The notes beneath the pieces were generated by a model. The model saw only the letters and a program-made list of their open reading frames with translations, searched no databases and was not told the DNA's origin. This document shows positions 39,430-48,379 of a DNA stretch of 64,000 bases, piece by piece (within the stretch, counting starts at the first letter, position 1; each line of letters opens with the position of its first letter). The translations under genes and the position numbers were made by a program. The stretch comes from Bradyrhizobium elkanii USDA 76 (GTDB lineage: Bacteria; Pseudomonadota; Alphaproteobacteria; Rhizobiales; Xanthobacteraceae), in NCBI RefSeq assembly GCF_023278185.1, contig NZ_CP066356.1, forward strand, positions 1,170,001 to 1,234,000, written 5' to 3'.

Positions 39430-40355
39430 GGCGACACCTGCCTATTTTCAGCCTGTGCAGCAGCGAGCATCTGGCGCAAGATCGCATCGACGTCCGGAAG
39501 CGGAACCGCGATGCCAAGTTGGCTCAGACGATTGGCATCGCCGATAATGATATCGAGGTCGCTTGTGCCGCGTCGCTCTCCCTCAACTTCGTGAGTGATC
39601 GGGGCGTCTACGATCTCCATGAGGCGGTCGACGAGATGCTGAACGGTGGTGCCGACCCCCGTGCAAACGTTGATGATCTGCCCCACAGCGCGGGGAGTTT
39701 CAGCCAGGTCGACAAGTGCGCGGGCTGCATCAGCGGCGTCAACAAAATCACGCACGGCATTTAGCGGGCCGGTTCTCAACGTCTGCTCAGAGCGGGATGT
39801 CGCCGCGAGTTGGCTCGCGAAGCTTCCCAATGCCGTTGAACGGGGCGCTCCGGCGCCGATCGGATTGAAAAGCCTCGCCATGATAACCGGCAACCCACGA
39901 GCATGCGCGGCGAGACCGTGATGGGTTTGGGTCAACTTTGAAATGCCGTAGAGGCTCAGAGGTGCGCAGCGATCGGCTTCCCGAACGATGCAATCCCTAT
40001 GTATGGGCCGGCCGTATTCCGCAGCGCTTCCCGCCAGAACGACCGTGGGCGGCTGGTCGACGCTCAGTGCCGCCTCAAGAAGGTGAACCGCCAGGATGAC
40101 GTTAGATTGATAGATATCCTCTGGCAGGTCTGAGTGGGTCTGGCCAGCCAGATGAAGAATCATTGAAGGGCGCACGCTATCCAAGACGCCACGCAAGTCA
40201 TGCCGCGTGGGCGGCCTCGGAAGTAGAATCGATAGGTCGTCGGCGGAGCCTGACGATCTGCACAATCCAACGGCCTTCACGCCCCGCCGTGTCAGCTCGC
40301 GCATGACATAGCGGCCAAGGAAGCCGCTCGCTCCGGTGACCAGTGCGACTGTCAT
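39426..40355 (-). CDS. NAD-dependent epimerase/reductase (nucleotide-sugar)
   Basis: Extended SDR of 309 residues. Cofactor site VTGASGFLGRYV (about 7-18), LHLAGQTHSD, active-site region LAGSAAEYG and Tyr-x-x-x-Lys in LYGISKLTQ. It resembles GDP-4-keto-6-deoxymannose reductases and NDP-sugar epimerases. Since a 4,6-dehydratase lies two genes upstream, it may reduce that 4-keto-6-deoxy product. Its start overlaps the nucleotidyltransferase stop by 4 bases (ATGA), so the operon is coupled. Confidence 0.82.
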   Translation of the reverse strand: MTVALVTGASGFLGRYVMRELTRRGVKAVGLCRSSGSADDLSILLPRPPTRHDLRGVLDSVRPSMILHLAGQTHSDLPEDIYQSNVILAVHLLEAALSVDQPPTVVLAGSAAEYGRPIHRDCIVREADRCAPLSLYGISKLTQTHHGLAAHARGLPVIMARLFNPIGAGAPRSTALGSFASQLAATSRSEQTLRTGPLNAVRDFVDAADAARALVDLAETPRAVGQIINVCTGVGTTVQHLVDRLMEIVDAPITHEVEGERRGTSDLDIIIGDANRLSQLGIAVPLPDVDAILRQMLAAAQAENRQVSP

Positions 40356-41074
40356 CGCTCACTCTGCAAAAACAGTTCCCGCTTCTCTTCAAACAGCTGC
40401 TGCGCCGTTGCGTAGTCCTCCGGCCTGCCAATATCGAGCCATAGGCAATCCTGCGATCGGCAGAGGACGGATTTACCGGCTTCGATCAAAATTTGCATCA
40501 GGTGTGGCATGTCGAGGTACTTGCCGGGCACCAGATGGGGGGCAACCGAACCGCGGTTGAGGACATACAGCCCCATGCTGACCAAATGAGAGTAGGTGGG
40601 CTTTTCACGATAGCCCGTAAGCCGCATGTTGCCGTCAACCTCAACCAGGCCGAATTCGATCTTCGTGCTTCGTTTGAACACGGCAATCGAAGCGGCTGTT
40701 GGCTGCGTGCGATGCTCCTGCACCATTTTAGCTATGTTGAAGTTCGTGAGCAGGTCCCCGTTGGCGACGATAAAATCGTCGCTGAGCTTGTCGAGCGCAT
40801 AGGCTAACGATCCGGCGGTCCCCAACGGCTCGTCTTCCAGTACATAGTCGATCTTCAACCCAAACTTGGAGCCATCCTCGCAGAATGCGCGGATCAGGTG
40901 ATGCAAGTGATTGACAGAAAGCACCACCTCTTGAACGCCGGCGGCTTTCAATTGACGGAGCAATAGCTCGAGTACGGGCAAATCTCCGAGCGGCACAAGC
41001 GGCTTCGGAAAAGATGCGGTGAACGGCTTCAGGCGGGTACCTTTGCCGCCCGCCATAATCAGGGCTTTGGTCAT
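40352..41074 (-). CDS. Sugar-1-phosphate nucleotidyltransferase
   Basis: Nucleotidyltransferase of 240 residues. Signature KALIMAGGKGTRLKPFTASF with PKPLVPLGDLPV, substrate Asp in FIVANGDLLTNF, GLVEVDGNMRLTGYREKPTY and late CLWLDIGRPEDYATAQQLFE. It makes an NDP-sugar from a sugar-1-phosphate and NTP. Beside a LegB-like dehydratase it resembles the PtmE-type guanylyltransferase of legionaminic acid pathways, but no CBS domains and no LegC/LegI genes are present, so mannose- or glucosamine-1-phosphate are both possible. Confidence 0.85.
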   Translation of the reverse strand: MTKALIMAGGKGTRLKPFTASFPKPLVPLGDLPVLELLLRQLKAAGVQEVVLSVNHLHHLIRAFCEDGSKFGLKIDYVLEDEPLGTAGSLAYALDKLSDDFIVANGDLLTNFNIAKMVQEHRTQPTAASIAVFKRSTKIEFGLVEVDGNMRLTGYREKPTYSHLVSMGLYVLNRGSVAPHLVPGKYLDMPHLMQILIEAGKSVLCRSQDCLWLDIGRPEDYATAQQLFEEKRELFLQSER

Positions 41075-41088
41075 ATGACGAGTGTTCG

Positions 41089-42090
41089 CTAAATGTTGTA
41101 AAGGTTGGCGCGATATGAGCCGATATTGGCTTCGACAAAATTGATCGTGAGCTTCAGCCCCTCGTCAATCGAGGTGCCTGGCGTCCACTGCAAAAGCTGC
41201 TGGGCTTTGCCATTGTTTGAGACAAGCCGAAGGACTTCGCTCATTGCGGGGCGAATGCGCTTTGGATCTTGCACAATTTGCTTTCTCACGTTCATCAGGG
41301 ATAGTATTCGCTCGGCAAAGTGGCTAACGGGGAACGTCTGGCCGGTACCGAGGTTGATTGTTTCGCCCTCGATCCCGGGCGTCGCGCCTGCCGCGAGAAA
41401 TCCGGAAACCGTATCCCCCACGAAGGTCATGTCGCGCAATGTATCAAGAGCGCCGAGCTCAATGACGTCGCGCGTCAGGGCTTGGGAGATGATCGTCGGA
41501 ATGAAAGCGCGGGCCGATTGCCGTGGGCCGAACGTGTTGAAGGGGCGGACGGTCACGGCGGGCGTCGAGAAGGAGCGGGAGTAGCTCTCCGCGATCTTGT
41601 CGGCGCCAATCTTGGACGCGGAATACGGTGATTGCCCCTGGAGCGGATGAGCTTCGTCAATCGTCTCGGTGATTGCGGTCCCGTAAACCTCGGAAGTCGA
41701 GGTGTGCACGACGCGCGAAACGCCGAGCTGCCGCGCAGCTTCCACGACGTTCAGAGTGCCTTCGATATTTGTTCGCACGTAGCTTCGTGGCGCGACGTAT
41801 GAATACGGAATCGCGATCAAAGCGGCCAGATGAAAGACAATCTCCTGGTCGCGTACCGTCTGAGTGACGAACTCAGGGTCTTCGATGTTTCCAGCGACCA
41901 CGTTGATTGAATTCTTCAGATCCGGCGACAGATGCTCAAGACTTCCCCAAGCTGGAGAAGAACTGTACCGGATCATAGCCGTCACATCAGCGCCGGCTCG
42001 CGCGAGGGCTTCTGTGAGATGGCTTCCTATGAAGCCGGCGGCGCCCGTAACGAGGACTTTTCGTTTATGATAGAATTGGTTGAGATCCAT
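41089..42090 (-). CDS. LegB-like NAD-dependent nucleotide-sugar 4,6-dehydratase
   Basis: Extended SDR of 333 residues. GxxGxxG is at 16-22 (TGAAGFIGSHLTEAL). The run FHLAALIAIPYSYVAPRSYV, then TSTSEVYGTA and SPYSASKIGADKIAESY with RPFNTFGPRQSARAFIPTII, matches the LegB type of NDP-sugar 4,6-dehydratase more closely than RfbB or Gmd. It makes a 4-keto-6-deoxy (or 4-keto-2-acetamido) NDP-sugar. Gene order after it (nucleotidyltransferase, reductase) fits a 6-deoxysugar route. It overlaps the glycosyltransferase upstream by 26 bases. Confidence 0.85.
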   Translation of the reverse strand: MDLNQFYHKRKVLVTGAAGFIGSHLTEALARAGADVTAMIRYSSSPAWGSLEHLSPDLKNSINVVAGNIEDPEFVTQTVRDQEIVFHLAALIAIPYSYVAPRSYVRTNIEGTLNVVEAARQLGVSRVVHTSTSEVYGTAITETIDEAHPLQGQSPYSASKIGADKIAESYSRSFSTPAVTVRPFNTFGPRQSARAFIPTIISQALTRDVIELGALDTLRDMTFVGDTVSGFLAAGATPGIEGETINLGTGQTFPVSHFAERILSLMNVRKQIVQDPKRIRPAMSEVLRLVSNNGKAQQLLQWTPGTSIDEGLKLTINFVEANIGSYRANLYNI

Positions 42091-43264
42091 GATCGCACGG
42101 CAGTTGAACTAGAGTTGCGTTCTCACGATTTGTGATGAGGCGTGAATAGATTTCGAGGATCTTCGGAACGACGGCGTCTCTTGAGAATCGTTCATCAAAC
42201 TGCTGGCGAGCCATTCGGCCCATATGGTTCCGAGAGGCCGGGTCGCGCGCGAGACGCACAATAGCCTCGGCGGCAGCCACGGGATCGTTGAGCGGCACGA
42301 GAAAACCATCAACCCCGTCCCGAACGACTGAGCGGCAGCCAGGGACATTCGTTGCGATCATCGGTATGCCGTAGCCAGCGGCCTCCATGAGCGCTCTCGG
42401 CATTCCTTCACTCTCCGACAAAAGGATCGCAATGTCGGTGCGCTCCCAGACTGTCGCGATGTCGGGAGCCTTCCCCATCCAGGCGACGCCGTCGATCGTG
42501 GTGAGTTGGTTGAGCTCGTCGACTGTATAGCTGGTCGGATTTCCCGGGTCTGGCGTCCCCCAGAGCTCCAACTCGATTTGCGGCTCCTGCGCCCGAGCGA
42601 GCGATACGGCCTCTACTACGGTCGCGAGACCCTTCGACCTGAGCATCCGTCCCAGAAATGCGACTCGGACGGGTCCGTCACCCGATCTTTTGGTCGAGCG
42701 ACGGGAGCCAATCTCGATACCCCATCCACCGAAAATCACGGAATCCGCCGGATGCGGAAACTCGCGGCGATCATCTTCATTCTCAAATGAGACGAGTGCG
42801 GTTCGCCCTCGCGAGAGCCAGCAGGCTTGCAGGCGAACGAAACCTCGGGCCATTTCGGCAGCCCATCCAGCGCGTCCCCACAGCTGCCCAAGGCCTGTGA
42901 ACGAGGCGAGGAGAGGATACTTCCGTCCAACCGGGCCCGATAAGCCCAACAGCACGATAGATCTTATGGAAAGCGCATGGACGAGGTCCGGCCGTTCCTC
43001 AGCCAGAATTGTGCGAAGACGCAGGATCGAACGAAGTAGAGAAACAAGCGACAAAGAGGCGCGCTCCGTCGGCATCTCCAGTAGACGGAAGTCTTCTCGT
43101 TCGATCGCATCCCGCTGGTGCCGCACAAAAGTAGCGACCATGACATCAAATCCCGCCGCTCGCGCCGCGCGGGCCGGCTCAAGGAAGTGGGTCGTGAACG
43201 TCTCGTCTTCCGGTACGATGTACAAGATCCGAGGCCGAGCCCCGGCTCGCCCAACATCCACCAT
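42065..43264 (-). CDS. GT4-family glycosyltransferase
   Basis: Glycosyltransferase of 399 residues, GT-B fold. The N-domain starts RPRILYIVPEDETFTTHFLE and resembles WbpX/PglA-type transferases; the C-domain has VRVAFLGRMLRSKGLATVVE and the donor-binding motif SESEGMPRALMEAAGYGIPM with IATNVPGCRSVVRDGVDGFL. ATG at 43264 is the start that begins just before the fold. First gene of the leftward cluster, so the promoter should lie in 43265-43400. It probably adds an early sugar on undecaprenyl phosphate. Confidence 0.87.
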   Translation of the reverse strand: MVDVGRAGARPRILYIVPEDETFTTHFLEPARAARAAGFDVMVATFVRHQRDAIEREDFRLLEMPTERASLSLVSLLRSILRLRTILAEERPDLVHALSIRSIVLLGLSGPVGRKYPLLASFTGLGQLWGRAGWAAEMARGFVRLQACWLSRGRTALVSFENEDDRREFPHPADSVIFGGWGIEIGSRRSTKRSGDGPVRVAFLGRMLRSKGLATVVEAVSLARAQEPQIELELWGTPDPGNPTSYTVDELNQLTTIDGVAWMGKAPDIATVWERTDIAILLSESEGMPRALMEAAGYGIPMIATNVPGCRSVVRDGVDGFLVPLNDPVAAAEAIVRLARDPASRNHMGRMARQQFDERFSRDAVVPKILEIYSRLITNRENATLVQLPCDHGSQPILS

Positions 43265-43379
43265 ACCAAACCCCACCAACCAAACCGATTTGTCACTGCA
43301 ACAAAAAGTAACAATGACGAAAGGAAACAATCTAAAGTGTGCTCAACCAGTAGACTAGTGACAGAATGCGTTCGCTACC

Positions 43380-43470
43380 TGGGGGTAAAACTTTGTACGA
43401 AACGATCCAATGCGTGCGTGCACCCCGCAGGAGTGCTCAAATTACATCACAACCGCGCGGTTCGTACCGT
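43380..43470. repeat. Dispersed repeat, copy 1
   Basis: AAACTTTGTACGA, then GTGCGTGC, GCAGGAGTGCTCAAA and ACATCACAACCG, ending GGTTCGTACC. The same order of words occurs at 54732-54825. The minus-strand reading is roughly conserved (GTNRAVVM against GTKRTVMM, then FRTKF against PRTKF), so it may be relic coding sequence. Confidence 0.5.
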
Positions 43471-43544
43471 TGGCCACCGCAGAGGAAATCATCAATCGGC
43501 CCAAATGGCGTGTGAAAAGCAGCGAGTAAATCCACGGAGAGCCT

Positions 43545-43829
43545 ATGCGCGAGATGCCGCTTAAGCCCCATGTCGCCGATTCTACGCCGGTGGATGATAT
43601 CGTGACGCCATACGACAAAGAATATGCGATTACATATCTGCGCATGCTGGATGCCGATGCTGAAGGTGCCGACTGGCGCGAAGTCGCCGAAATCGTCCTC
43701 GACATCGATCATGAGCGCGAGCCGATCCGCGCCAGGCAAGCGTACGAATCGCATCTCGCACGGGCGAGGTGGATGAGCAATTGCGGATACAAACTGCTGC
43801 TCAAGCATGGCTGGCCGGCATCAAACTGA
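43545..43829 (+). CDS. DUF2285-like small protein, copy 1
   Basis: Protein of 94 residues, start set by GGAGA 5 bases upstream. Core: YDKEYAITYLRMLDADAEGA, DWREVAEIVLDIDHEREPIR and the C-terminal ARQAYESHLARARWMSNCGY, KLLLKHGWPASN. This matches the DUF2285 type found in rhizobial islands; in ICEMlSym a DUF2285 domain forms part of the excision activator FseA. No DUF6499-like partner lies upstream, so the present role is unknown. Homologues occur at 51923 and (broken) at 56900. Confidence 0.72.
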   Translation: MREMPLKPHVADSTPVDDIVTPYDKEYAITYLRMLDADAEGADWREVAEIVLDIDHEREPIRARQAYESHLARARWMSNCGYKLLLKHGWPASN

Positions 43830-44360
43830 GCAGAACTGTCACACGAGCGCCCGCGTGTGATGAAATTCACGAAAGAAAGGCGCTCTAGCGCTGGATTTAG
43901 ACGCCAGCTGGACCAGATTGCATTAAAATATTCGTTTCTGTGGGAGATAATGATGCAATTAAGCGGATCTCATAGTGAAACCAGCATGGAGCGAGATATG
44001 ACCAGTCATTCCCGACTCCTCTATCGATTCCGCATGCGCACGTATGCGGAGACAATGTTTCGGCGCAGCAGGTGCGAGAAGCAGGAAATGATCTGGCTGC
44101 AGTCCAGCCTGATGCGGCTCGGGAGCGAACTACGGCAATCTGAGCGCTGGTCCAGCGCGGCATCCAGCAGCAGGCTAGAACCGGCACGGTAGCGATGTGG
44201 CTAAACCTCTCCATACGCTGATTTAGCTTCATCTGAGGATCGCGAATTTATCCAGCATGTCCCGTTAAACCACGACAATACGTCTAGGGAACAAGCCGAA
44301 CGCTCGACATAGGCTCAGCCCGCCACACCGGCACCAAGCCCAGTCAATTCGATACATTCG
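43830..44360. other. Region without recognised gene
   Basis: About 530 bp. One plus-strand open frame (43857-44192, 111 codons) is Arg/Ser-rich with no motif and no convincing start. The rest, to the stop of the exported protein, shows nothing I can support. Confidence 0.35.
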
Positions 44361-44999
44361 TTAATCCGCGCCGTGAGAGAAGACACGAGTGCCGAGTGGC
44401 AATGTCCGTTGGCTTCCGATCGGACTTGCTCCAATTTCCCAGCCGGCTCCACCCCATAGCAGGTCAACCACACCGAGGTCGCCCATACCGTCACGAACAA
44501 AAAATATGTTGGGAGTGGAATTGGTCTGCAGTGCCCCGCTTTCTCCATTGGCCTGCAGCCTCAAGAGGCACCACACATTCGCGAGCTTGGTCTCATCGCG
44601 AGCACCTAGTTCTTCGCTGATGTCGACCGCATTTGAGGGACTCCTCAAAATGTAAGTGTGCAGAGATGGATCGCCCTCGGTTTCGACTTTGATTGCGTAC
44701 CGGCGCGTGAAGGTCGCGCCAAGCCATGAGATCCTGACTCGGGCAGTTGGCGTAATGTCTTCCTTGAAGTGCTCCCGCGCGACGAATGCTTCAGTCTCGA
44801 ACAGTTCGCCAGCCTTCCGCTTCAACGAGCATTCGACCCTGACATCTGGCACGACTGACGGCAATTTACCGTCATCGGCCCTGCTCTCCGCCTGAGGCGC
44901 ACTGACCACCCATATCAGCAAAAGACGGACGAGATACGAATTGAGCACTAAGCGGCGCACTGTCTGCGCCGCCGTCAGGTTGCACGAAATTACCGCCAT
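44361..44999 (-). CDS. Hypothetical exported protein
   Basis: Protein of 212 residues. The N-terminus has a basic, then hydrophobic stretch (VRRLVLNSYLVRLLLIWVVS) with a probable cleavage near AESRA, so it is likely periplasmic. The body contains CSLKRKAGELFETEAFVARE, RISWLGATFTRRYAIKVETE and NIFFVRDGMGDLGVVDLLWG. I recognise no family. Its ATG lies 3 bases after the stop of the NYN gene, so the two probably share a message. Confidence 0.65.
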   Translation of the reverse strand: MAVISCNLTAAQTVRRLVLNSYLVRLLLIWVVSAPQAESRADDGKLPSVVPDVRVECSLKRKAGELFETEAFVAREHFKEDITPTARVRISWLGATFTRRYAIKVETEGDPSLHTYILRSPSNAVDISEELGARDETKLANVWCLLRLQANGESGALQTNSTPNIFFVRDGMGDLGVVDLLWGGAGWEIGASPIGSQRTLPLGTRVFSHGAD

Positions 45000-45002
45000 G
45001 CG

Positions 45003-45587
45003 TTATTCCGCGATGGCTGAATCGCGGTACCTGATAGCACCTGACGAGGGGCCGAGCCGTTCAGACGGATCGCGCCCCACCTTCAGCTTCAACTGCGCTA
45101 GGTCAATAAATTCGTCCGCCTGGCGCCGAAGTTCGTCGGCGATCATGGCCGGCTGGATTGCAAAGCTGGAAACGACAGTCACGCGGACGCCACGACGCTG
45201 CACGGCTTCGACCAAGCAACGGAAGTTGCCGTCGCCGGAGAACAGGATGATCTGGTCGACGTGCTCAGCGAGCTCCATGACATCGACTGCGAGCTTGATG
45301 TCCATACTGCCCTTCGCCTTGCGGCGACCGCAGGCCTCTGCAAATTCTTTGGTCAGCTTAGTCACAACCGCGTAGCCGTTGTAGTCAAGCCAATCGAGGA
45401 GCGGCCGAACCGCTGAATATTCCTGATCCTCGACAATCGGCGTGTAATAGAACGCCCGCAACAGCGCGCCGCGGCTCTGAAATAGCTCGGGCAGGCGGTT
45501 GTAGTCGATGTCGAAGCCGAGCGCCTTCGCGGTTGCCTGGAGGTTGGGACCATCGATAAAGAGCGCGATCTTGCCGCACGGTGACAT
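45003..45587 (-). CDS. NYN-domain protein (LabA/DUF88 type)
   Basis: Putative RNase of 194 residues. The NYN/PIN-like fold has acidic residues in order: IALFIDGPNLQAT (Asp), MDIKLAVDVMELA (Asp, Asp) and IILFSGDGNFRCLVEAVQRR (Asp). Same layout as LabA-like proteins that act on RNA. ATG at 45587 follows an AGCCATG region without a strong ribosome site. Upstream gene of a likely two-gene unit with the exported protein. A housekeeping copy of this family is common in Rhizobiales, so this may be an extra copy. Confidence 0.87.
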   Translation of the reverse strand: MSPCGKIALFIDGPNLQATAKALGFDIDYNRLPELFQSRGALLRAFYYTPIVEDQEYSAVRPLLDWLDYNGYAVVTKLTKEFAEACGRRKAKGSMDIKLAVDVMELAEHVDQIILFSGDGNFRCLVEAVQRRGVRVTVVSSFAIQPAMIADELRRQADEFIDLAQLKLKVGRDPSERLGPSSGAIRYRDSAIAE

Positions 45588-46184
45588 GGCTCAATTCGCG
45601 CTCTTCATCTGTGGTCTCCGATGCTTCAGAGCGGCAGCCAATGCTGTCTGCCGTGATTCGGGCATGCATACCTTGGTTCTGTGGGCTGCGCTCTAACGAA
45701 CACAGTACGCATCGGACGAATGAGCCGATCTCGTTTCTCGCCTGAGTGTCTTGTCTCCGCGTCGCCCCATTAACGTTCCTAATGTCGGTGTGGTCGGGAT
45801 CATCCGCGCGGTTGGCAGCTTCCATGACGATGCGCGCGCCAACGTAATTAGCTTGAAGTTTGATTGCCTCAGGCACTCTCAGGATGTCGCGGCCCCAGCT
45901 ATCCGGGCGAGCGCTCTTGGCGGTCGGCCGGACCTACATCGCGAATATCGATGCCCTTCCTGTTTCAGGACAAAGACGCGCGAGCCGAAGGCCAAGAGTG
46001 AATGTTCTATTTGATTTTCGGGCGGCGAGCTATGCGTTCATTTTAGGGCCTATGCGAACCCGAACTGAAAGCAATTTGGAGCCCGTCATTCGCTGCCGCA
46101 GAAGAATTAGTTCAGAGCCATAATCATGATGACTCCGACGCAAAAACAAAAAATAAAGTGGAGAAAACGACGGGAGGATGGACA
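45588..46184. other. Intergenic region with decayed unit A
   Basis: No intact gene. The minus strand at 45690-45790 reads VNGATRRQDTQARNEIGSFV, a decayed relative of the family at 51480-51904. The nucleotide run TCGTTTCTCGCCTGAGTGTC here recurs in changed form at 51786, 56495 and 57632. A second block, GTCTCCGATGCTTCAG (45613-45628), recurs near 57578. Confidence 0.45.
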
Positions 46185-46415
46185 ATGGAAGCCGTAAGTC
46201 GCTTGCGAGCGATGGCGTCGCTATGTCGACAGAGTGCCGCACATCATCCTGACAGAAGTTGGAAGCTGCTCGCAGAGGCCGAGTACTGGGAGCACTTGGC
46301 GGCTGCTGCGCTCTCGGATCACGTCAAGGAATGCGCCCCACCAGCGCGAACGAACGAGCGCGGCCCCAAGCCACTGCCAACGAAGAACACGCGGGAGCCT
46401 ATCGCCCCCACGTAG
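46185..46415 (+). CDS. Small hypothetical protein
   Basis: Protein of 76 residues, start set by GGGAGG 7 bases upstream of the ATG. N-terminal helix EAVSRLRAMASLCRQSAAHH, then PDRSWKLLAEAEYWEHLAAA, is a pattern I associate with small Bradyrhizobium-specific proteins of unknown function. Longer in-frame start (GTG 46158) lacks a ribosome site. Confidence 0.6.
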   Translation: MEAVSRLRAMASLCRQSAAHHPDRSWKLLAEAEYWEHLAAAALSDHVKECAPPARTNERGPKPLPTKNTREPIAPT

Positions 46416-46611
46416 AGCGCAGCGCCGATGCCGGTGCCCCCTTATTGTGGTCCAGGGCTCGCTAGGTGGCTTCGGCTGCAAAGGCAAATCCTAGCGCGCC
46501 ACGCCAGACCGCTGAGCGGGGTACCTGACGTCAACCGGCAAACTAGAGCATGCTGTCCAACGATCGACATGAACGTCAGCGAATTTGAGCGGGCGAACGA
46601 ATAGGACCACC

Positions 46612-47046
46612 ATGTCCTCCGGCTCCAACAGCAGTGTCGCCAAGAAAGCTCGCACGAAAGCCGAGGCGGATTTTGCCACTTGGCTCATGATCGCCAAGCT
46701 CGGTGGTTTCGATGACCTTCCGACAAACGCACAGAGTTTTCTGGTTAACTATCGAACCCGCCTCGAGACGATGAGCGAGGTCGAGTCCACGGCCCTGGCC
46801 GTTCGTGAGGTCTACAGCGCTTATTACAGCGAGATGGGAGGCGTGGGCGCGGCCCCAGAACCAAAGGCTCGTAAACCAACCACAGAGGGCAAAGCCGTGC
46901 GGCTCCAAAGCGGGCCTAAGTCCCGGCCCCGTCTATCGGCTGCGCGCCAATCGACGTGGCCGATACTCCGAAGATCCCTTTCGGCAATGCTGATTCTCGC
47001 CAGCATGGTGGCCCTGATTGTCGCTTATAGATTTCTGATGCAGTAA
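46612..47046 (+). CDS. Hypothetical protein with C-terminal membrane anchor
   Basis: Protein of 144 residues. Residues 5-85 are helical and charged (ARTKAEADFATWLMIAKLGG, FDDLPTNAQSFLVNYRTRLE); a basic linker follows, and the last 20 residues are a membrane helix (AMLILASMVALIVAYRFLMQ). It should be held in the inner membrane with its body in the cytoplasm. No family recognised. I chose ATG 46612; 46585 is an in-frame alternative. Confidence 0.55.
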   Translation: MSSGSNSSVAKKARTKAEADFATWLMIAKLGGFDDLPTNAQSFLVNYRTRLETMSEVESTALAVREVYSAYYSEMGGVGAAPEPKARKPTTEGKAVRLQSGPKSRPRLSAARQSTWPILRRSLSAMLILASMVALIVAYRFLMQ

Positions 47047-47167
47047 CATTTAAACCGCCCCCCGATTGCGTGCGGGAACGAAGTGCTGCTCAAAGCAACT
47101 GCCCGGCATGCGGGAGCCGATACTGGGTGATGCCGTGAAGTCGGTATTGACTAACGAAAAACTGGAG

Positions 47168-47590
47168 TCAGCGAGCCGATATTGGTCCGTGGATTGAAAA
47201 CGAGGACGATCTCCTTGACCGGCTGGGGGTGATGCCCGCCGCTCGGAGAAAGATCAGCAGCAGCACGGGAACGCCGAGAGCGCCGCCAAACGCAGCGATG
47301 CCGGCAGCGTGTTCCCCGACCAAGGGAATAGCAGCTAACGTTGCGGGGAGAGCGATCTTCATCGGCAACGGCAGATCCGAGCTTCGATAGTTTGAAACAG
47401 CCTCTGAAACACTCTTCGCGATAGCCACGATTGCTGTCCGGGAGTTGACCAGCGAGGTCAGCTTTTTCAACTTCTCAACGGGACGCAGATCACTTGCGAC
47501 GAAAGCGCGTGATTCGCTAAGCCACTGTATCGCGAGTGCCCGATCTTCCGCCCTCGTCGCGTGCTTTATCGCCGAAGCGAACCGTACCAA
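47168..47590 (-). CDS. Hypothetical protein with hydrophobic segments
   Basis: About 140 residues, starting with TTG, no ATG in place. Helical N-terminal half (ATRAEDRALAIQWLSESRAF, LRPVEKLKKLTSLVNSRTAI) and a C-terminal hydrophobic half with PMKIALPATLAAIPLVGEHA and GVPVLLLIFLRAAGI, so membrane association is likely. Family unknown. The start is uncertain and the gene may be a relic. Confidence 0.4.
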   Translation of the reverse strand: MVRFASAIKHATRAEDRALAIQWLSESRAFVASDLRPVEKLKKLTSLVNSRTAIVAIAKSVSEAVSNYRSSDLPLPMKIALPATLAAIPLVGEHAAGIAAFGGALGVPVLLLIFLRAAGITPSRSRRSSSFSIHGPISAR

Positions 47591-47694
47591 TCAGCCACCT
47601 TCTAATGCCTTCCGTAATTGCATCGAACATAGCTGCGCCCTAAGGTGTTGAGCGCCTTTATAGCGCACCTTGCGCTTTAGCCAAGGAAATCGAA

Positions 47695-47886
47695 GTGAGA
47701 GCGCTGTTCGTACTGGTATGCTTGATTATTGCTCTCTCCGTTGCACACTCTGAGGACGGACGCTTCCCAATAGAGCGCGAACGCGACTTGTATGATCGCC
47801 ATGAGATCCTGCAGCATCTGTTCAAGCAAATACGGTACAGATCGTACGTAGATCCATCTGGCTCAACGGGACAGGGTCTTCTCTGA
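47695..47886 (+). CDS. Small exported protein
   Basis: Sixty-three residues from a GTG preceded by AAGGAA. N-terminal signal peptide RALFVLVCLIIALSVAHSED is followed by a short charged body (GRFPIERERDLYDRHEILQH). No family recognised. Spaced 55 bases from the next small gene on the same strand. Confidence 0.5.
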   Translation: MRALFVLVCLIIALSVAHSEDGRFPIERERDLYDRHEILQHLFKQIRYRSYVDPSGSTGQGLL

Positions 47887-47941
47887 AAAATATCAGTCCG
47901 GTGCGCACAAAGAGCTGGGTTGCGCGGTTTGGGAGGCGACA

Positions 47942-48166
47942 ATGGAACGTCCACACAAGGCGGCATCGGATATGGGAGAGCGCGACAAGGCGTCTCCCCC
48001 ATCAAGATTCTTGGTACGCCAGGGGGCAACGGGCTGGATGGTTTACGATCGGCAACGTAAGGGGCCAGCAATGATTGGGACCAGCTTGGCGGTCAATCTG
48101 ACGAAAGAGCGAGCAACTCGCATCGAGCGAATGTTGATGGAAGGCGACGGCAAGCATTCAAGTTGA
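47942..48166 (+). CDS. Small hypothetical protein
   Basis: Protein of 74 residues with the run RFLVRQGATGWMVYDRQRKG, PAMIGTSLAVNLTKERATRI. This type is common and short in Bradyrhizobium genomes and has no known function. Start ATG with GGGAGG 9 bases upstream. Confidence 0.6.
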   Translation: MERPHKAASDMGERDKASPPSRFLVRQGATGWMVYDRQRKGPAMIGTSLAVNLTKERATRIERMLMEGDGKHSS

Positions 48167-48379
48167 ACAAAGCCTGCCGCCCGGCGCGCTCGATGATGAT
48201 GATAGCATGGCTTGCCATGCATCTCCAATACGCTTGCGCTATCAGATAATCCTTAGAACCGTCGATTCCGCGTATATTTACTTCTTGCAGGCTAATTGGA
48301 CTTCGCAGTGCCGTTGCCCTCGGTGCTGCTGCTTTGGCGGCGGCCCTGTCGTGATCTTCCCCCAAAAAAATGGACAGGG

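Noticed and set aside
40352..42090. Full legionaminic acid pathway
   Set aside because: Only LegB-like dehydratase and a nucleotidyltransferase are present; no aminotransferase, synthase or CMP-transferase genes.
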